Below are positions 60,798-64,000 of a stretch of DNA of 64,000 nucleotides, piece by piece. Both the position numbers and the translations under genes were made by a program. A model generated the notes under the pieces. The model was not told the DNA's origin. It searched no databases and saw only the letters and a list, made by a program, of their open reading frames with translations. Location of the stretch: positions 1 through 64,000 of the forward strand of contig NZ_CALISE010000005.1 in the NCBI RefSeq assembly GCF_938041965.1, in the 5' to 3' direction. This stretch comes from an uncultured Mogibacterium sp. Its GTDB lineage: Bacteria > Bacillota > Clostridia > Peptostreptococcales > Anaerovoracaceae. Each line of letters opens with the position of its first letter. Within the stretch, counting starts at the first letter, position 1.

Positions 60798-61889
60798 ATG
60801 GCTACAAATGAACGTGTATTTAACTTCTCTGCAGGTCCTTCAACTCTACCTGTAGAGGTACTAGAGAAAGCTGCAGCAGAGATGCTCAACTACGATGGCA
60901 CAGGCGAGTCTGTAATGGAGATGAGCCACAGATCGGCAGAGTACAAGCAGATTATTGAAGATGCTGAGAAGAATCTAAGAACTCTGATGAACATTCCTGA
61001 TGATTATTATGTTCTGTTCCTTCAGGGTGGTGGAACTCTCCAGTTCTCCATGGTTCCAATTAACCTGCTAACTGGCAGCAAGAAGGCTGATTACCTCATC
61101 ACAGGTAACTGGGCTAAGAAGGCTTATGAAGAAGCTACTAAGTTTGGTGATGTAAAGATTCTTGCAAGCTCTGAGGAAGACAATTATTCATATATTCCTA
61201 AGTTTAAGCCAGAGGATATCAGACCTGACGTAGACTACGTTCACATTTGCTACAACAACACAATCTTCGGTACACATTGCAACGAAGTTCCTGATGTAGG
61301 TGATCATCTGCTAGTTGCCGATATGTCATCTTGCATTCTTTCTGAGGAAGTTGATGTTACTAAGTTCGGCCTAATCTATGCTGGTGCGCAGAAGAACGTT
61401 GCACCTGCTGGTGTTACGATTGTAATCGTTAGAAAAGATCTTGTTGGAAAGGCACCTGCTAACACTCCAATTTATCTAGATTATGCTACTCACGCTAAGA
61501 AGGGATCGATGTACAACACACCTCCATGCTACCCAATATACATTGCTGGCGAAGTGTTCAAGTATCTTCTTAAAAATGGTGGTGTAAAAGCTACTCACGA
61601 GAGAGATGTTGAGAAGGCTAACCTTCTATATGGCTACCTTGATAAGAGCGAAATGTTCAAGCCATCAGTAGCTAAGGAAGACAGATCACTGATGAACATT
61701 ACTTTTGTAACAGGGAATCCAGAGCTCGATAAGAAGTTTATCGCTGGCGCAAAGGAACAGGGTATGATTAACCTTGCTGGTTATAGAACTGTTGGCGGAA
61801 TGAGAGCGAGCACATACAATGCAATGCCTCTGGAAGGTGTTAAGGCTCTCGTCGCTTATATGGAAAAGTTTGAGAATGAGAACAAATAA
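60798..61889 (+). CDS. serC: Phosphoserine aminotransferase
   Basis: A 363-residue PLP enzyme that makes phosphoserine from 3-phosphohydroxypyruvate and glutamate. Signature pieces are NFSAGPSTLPVEVLEKAA, MEMSHRS, the LFLQGGGTLQF loop and the cofactor lysine in YAGAQKNVAPAG. The C-terminal GGMRASTYNAMP contains the conserved arginine. Length is typical. TTGGAGG precedes ATG 60798 by 8 bases. It faces serA across a common promoter region, and its last 14 bases overlap the probable start of the DacA-fold protein, suggesting they are cotranscribed. Confidence 0.97.
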   Translation: MATNERVFNFSAGPSTLPVEVLEKAAAEMLNYDGTGESVMEMSHRSAEYKQIIEDAEKNLRTLMNIPDDYYVLFLQGGGTLQFSMVPINLLTGSKKADYLITGNWAKKAYEEATKFGDVKILASSEEDNYSYIPKFKPEDIRPDVDYVHICYNNTIFGTHCNEVPDVGDHLLVADMSSCILSEEVDVTKFGLIYAGAQKNVAPAGVTIVIVRKDLVGKAPANTPIYLDYATHAKKGSMYNTPPCYPIYIAGEVFKYLLKNGGVKATHERDVEKANLLYGYLDKSEMFKPSVAKEDRSLMNITFVTGNPELDKKFIAGAKEQGMINLAGYRTVGGMRASTYNAMPLEGVKALVAYMEKFENENK

Positions 61890-63291
61890 CAAGGTTATTA
61901 ATTCAAAAAATATTAATAAAAGTTTTGTGAGAATTTTGGTGGCCGTCATGGTGATGCTTCTGGTGTCATCATTGATGGTCACCATCAATATTAATACAAG
62001 CTTTGCCGCTTCAAAGAAAAAGGCAAAAGCAAAGACGAGCACCTTTTCTGACCCGGAGATTGAGGCTGAATCGGCGGTCGTCCTTTCGGCGTCTACGAGT
62101 GAGGTTGTTTACTCATCTCGTAAAGATAGAAAGCTCCAACCTGGGAGTACAGTGCAGCTCATGGTAGCGATGGTTGTCATTGACAACATGCATGATGATA
62201 AAGAATATAAGAACAATGTCCAGATTTCAGATGATGTGTATAGTGCAGGTACCACGTTCCCGTCGGGGTCAAACGTCAAGGTCGAAGACCTTATGTACAC
62301 CATGCTGATGTCAGGAGATACTGAGTCAGCCAAAGCTTTGGCGATTTATTCTGCCGGTTCGGAGGCGAACTTCGTTGACCAGATGAATTCGAAGGCTCAG
62401 CAGCTTGGACTAGTCAATACTAGATATACGAATGCGACAGGGGAGTATGATACTGATCAGTACTCAACAGTTGAAGATACGGCAAAAATCGCCAAAGCCG
62501 CATACCAGTATGGTGCCATCAAGAGAATGTCTGGCGAAAGCAATCATACGGTTAAGGTAACAGATGGTGACGGCGATAAAAAAATAGCCAATACACATCC
62601 ATTTATGACAGGAAGTGATTCCTATAAAGGTTTTAAGGGTGGTATTTGCTCAAAACTCACAGAGCCTGAAGGCAAGGAAGTATTCCTAGCATACGTAACT
62701 CATAACGATATGAGCCTTGTGGTTGTGTTATTTGACGAGGCGGAGGGCAAGTCCGCAGAGGATGCAACTAAACTGTTCAACTATGGCTTTAAAAAAGCTA
62801 CCCAGAAGGTCATCATTAAGAAGGGTATAAAAGTCGGAAGAGTCAAGGTTAAACATGGTGCAAAGACCAGAATGAAGGTTTATACATCTGGCAAGGGATA
62901 TGTCTATATTCCTCCAGAGGGAAGCGATTCTCTCGTAAAAACCGAAGTAGTTATATACAATAATGTTGAAGCACCTCTAAAATCAGGCGATAAGGTTGGA
63001 GAATACCGCATTTATGTAGCAAATGAGCTTACTGGAACGGTAGATCTAGTTGTCAATGAAGATGATAAAGTGGGGTGGTTGCCGTCTTATATATATATTT
63101 CCAATATGATGACGGTAACTATATGTGTGACACTATTCATAATTTTTCTACTTTTAGTACGTGCTAGAAACATAAGAAGACGTAGGAAGAGATTAAGGGC
63201 TCGTAAACATAAGGAGAAAATCCGTGAGATTGCGAGACAGAGGCTCGAAATAGAAGAGGATAGAAGAAGGCGTAACTGGACTTATAGATAA
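61876..63291 (+). CDS. DacA-fold protein lacking the penicillin-binding catalytic motifs
   Basis: A 471-residue exported protein. Signal/anchor at residues about 17-38, then a domain that aligns with D-alanyl-D-alanine carboxypeptidases: EAESAVVLSASTSEVVYS, the RKLQPGSTVQLM site, MLMSGDTESAKALA, and later NTHPFMTGSDSYKGFKGGIC. Each catalytic motif is altered: SxxK reads Ser91-Thr-Val-Gln94, SxN reads Ser146-Gly-Asp148, and KTG reads Lys254-Gly-Gly256. A C-terminal region with a second membrane helix (about 410-430) and a basic tail rich in Arg follows. It probably does not hydrolyse peptide bonds; a binding role is inferred. The start at 61876 overlaps serC; an upstream ATG 61819 lies inside serC. 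Confidence 0.85.
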   Translation: MRTNNKVINSKNINKSFVRILVAVMVMLLVSSLMVTININTSFAASKKKAKAKTSTFSDPEIEAESAVVLSASTSEVVYSSRKDRKLQPGSTVQLMVAMVVIDNMHDDKEYKNNVQISDDVYSAGTTFPSGSNVKVEDLMYTMLMSGDTESAKALAIYSAGSEANFVDQMNSKAQQLGLVNTRYTNATGEYDTDQYSTVEDTAKIAKAAYQYGAIKRMSGESNHTVKVTDGDGDKKIANTHPFMTGSDSYKGFKGGICSKLTEPEGKEVFLAYVTHNDMSLVVVLFDEAEGKSAEDATKLFNYGFKKATQKVIIKKGIKVGRVKVKHGAKTRMKVYTSGKGYVYIPPEGSDSLVKTEVVIYNNVEAPLKSGDKVGEYRIYVANELTGTVDLVVNEDDKVGWLPSYIYISNMMTVTICVTLFIIFLLLVRARNIRRRRKRLRARKHKEKIREIARQRLEIEEDRRRRNWTYR

Positions 63292-63327
63292 GAAAAGGGA
63301 TAGATATCATAATAGGGACAATATTCA

Positions 63328-64000
63328 ATGTTTAACATCGAAGAGGAGCTTAAAAAATTACCCCTTTCACCGGGAGTATATATGCATAAGGATAGCCTTG
63401 GTAACGTAATTTACGTTGGCAAGGCTATTAAGTTAAGAAATCGTGTTTCGCAGTATTTTCATAAATCCTCGCAGCAATCACCTAAGGTTCGTGCTATGGT
63501 GGATAACATCGCGGAATTCGACTATATTACATGTGCTACGGAGATGGAGGCACTGATTTTAGAGTGCAATCTAATCAAGAAATACATGCCGAAATATAAT
63601 ATCTTGCTCAAGGATGGCAAGACATACCCTTATATAGAGGTGACTACCAGCGAGGAATTTCCACGCGTAATCAGAACGAGGGAAGTAAAGAGAGATGGGA
63701 ATAAGTATTTCGGACCATATTCAGATAGCGGAGCTGTAACAAAGATTATAAAGCTGATCGATGAGATTTATCCTATCAAGAAATGTAAGACTAAGGAGTT
63801 CCCGGCAAACTTCCGTCCGTGTTTAAACTATCACATAGGTAAATGTAAAGGTATTTGTATAAATGCTGCAGATAAGGCCGAGTATGATGAGATGATAGAT
63901 AGTATTCTCAAAATTCTAAATGGTAAGGATGCGAAGCTCATCAAGGAACTCAAGGAAAAGATGATGGCTGCCTCTGATAAAATGGAGTATGAGGAAGCCG
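63328..64000 (+). CDS. uvrC: Excinuclease ABC subunit C, N-terminal part (runs off the window)
   Basis: The frame is open from ATG 63328 to the last base (224 full codons). The start MFNIEEELKKLPLSPGVYMH with KDSLGNVIYVGKAIKLRNRV (cited in two pieces) is the GIY-YIG nuclease domain of UvrC, where Tyr and Arg act in 3' incision; the segment YFGPYSDSGAVTKI and the Cys-rich stretch PCLNYHIGKCKGIC follow as in other UvrC proteins. The UvrBC domain and HhH region would lie beyond the window. It starts 36 bases after the DacA-fold gene; no strong ribosome binding site is visible (AGGGACAA about 10 bases upstream). Confidence 0.96.
   Translation, partial: MFNIEEELKKLPLSPGVYMHKDSLGNVIYVGKAIKLRNRVSQYFHKSSQQSPKVRAMVDNIAEFDYITCATEMEALILECNLIKKYMPKYNILLKDGKTYPYIEVTTSEEFPRVIRTREVKRDGNKYFGPYSDSGAVTKIIKLIDEIYPIKKCKTKEFPANFRPCLNYHIGKCKGICINAADKAEYDEMIDSILKILNGKDAKLIKELKEKMMAASDKMEYEEA

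Overview
The window looks like a chromosomal segment of a strictly anaerobic, low-to-mid GC Clostridia bacterium. A relative of the Eubacteriales Family XIII / Anaerovoracaceae (Mogibacterium-like) is my best guess. Supporting signs are the SCIFF ribosomal peptide with its radical-SAM maturase, the [FeFe]-hydrogenase maturase HydE, an extracytoplasmic FMN-binding electron-transfer protein, Gram-positive Shine-Dalgarno sites, a sortase-anchored surface protein, and many 4Fe-4S redox proteins. The genus assignment is inference; no rRNA gene is present.

Layout. 1-1560: AT-rich flank with one intact small membrane protein and decayed membrane-protein remnants. 1680-11759: a complete type I-E CRISPR-Cas locus (cas3, cas8e, cse2, cas7e, cas5e, cas6e, cas1, cas2 fused to a DnaQ-like exonuclease) and an 11-repeat/10-spacer array that begins only 26 bp after the cas2-dnaQ stop. 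The locus is visibly more AT-rich than the rest of the window. A small hairpin carrying the same 5-bp stem as the CRISPR repeat overlaps the cas3 ribosome binding site. 12042-19867: EamA permease, a hypothetical protein, a tri-FMN surface protein coupled to a haem-type membrane protein, an ATP-grasp protein and an anchored HNH nuclease. 19880-21911: ogt and an AbiEi/AbiEii toxin-antitoxin pair behind a 35-bp palindrome. 22028-30043: envelope thiol/sulfur redox genes (TlpA thioredoxin, a 48-aa CXXC protein, a membrane 4Fe-4S protein, rhodanese lipoprotein, TusA, YeeE) plus LOG and surface proteins. 30384-35595: MarR regulator, an asymmetric heterodimeric ABC exporter and a Nudix hydrolase.

35699-49934: metabolic and stress genes (nitroreductase, Fe-S aldo/keto reductase, SulP-STAS transporter, phosphatase, patatin, OhrR-type regulator, hydE, Ldh-family oxidoreductase, gap, ADP-forming acyl-CoA synthetase alpha subunit, universal stress protein). 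50071-55549: SCIFF peptide and maturase, AEC transporter, rdgB, yihY, diacylglycerol kinase. 55722-59209: an insertion-sequence graveyard holding a two-gene remnant. 59446-64000: divergent serA/serC, a DacA-fold protein that has lost all three catalytic motifs, and the start of uvrC.

Most notable: (1) the CRISPR-repeat-like hairpin at the cas3 ribosome binding site; (2) a SCIFF peptide with Ser at both positions (32 and 37) that I recall as forming the thioether crosslink; (3) four genes each interrupted by a single in-frame TGA with long open reading beyond it, three of them within 2 kb; (4) a DD-carboxypeptidase pseudoenzyme; (5) the three-FMN plus haem-membrane-protein electron-transfer pair.
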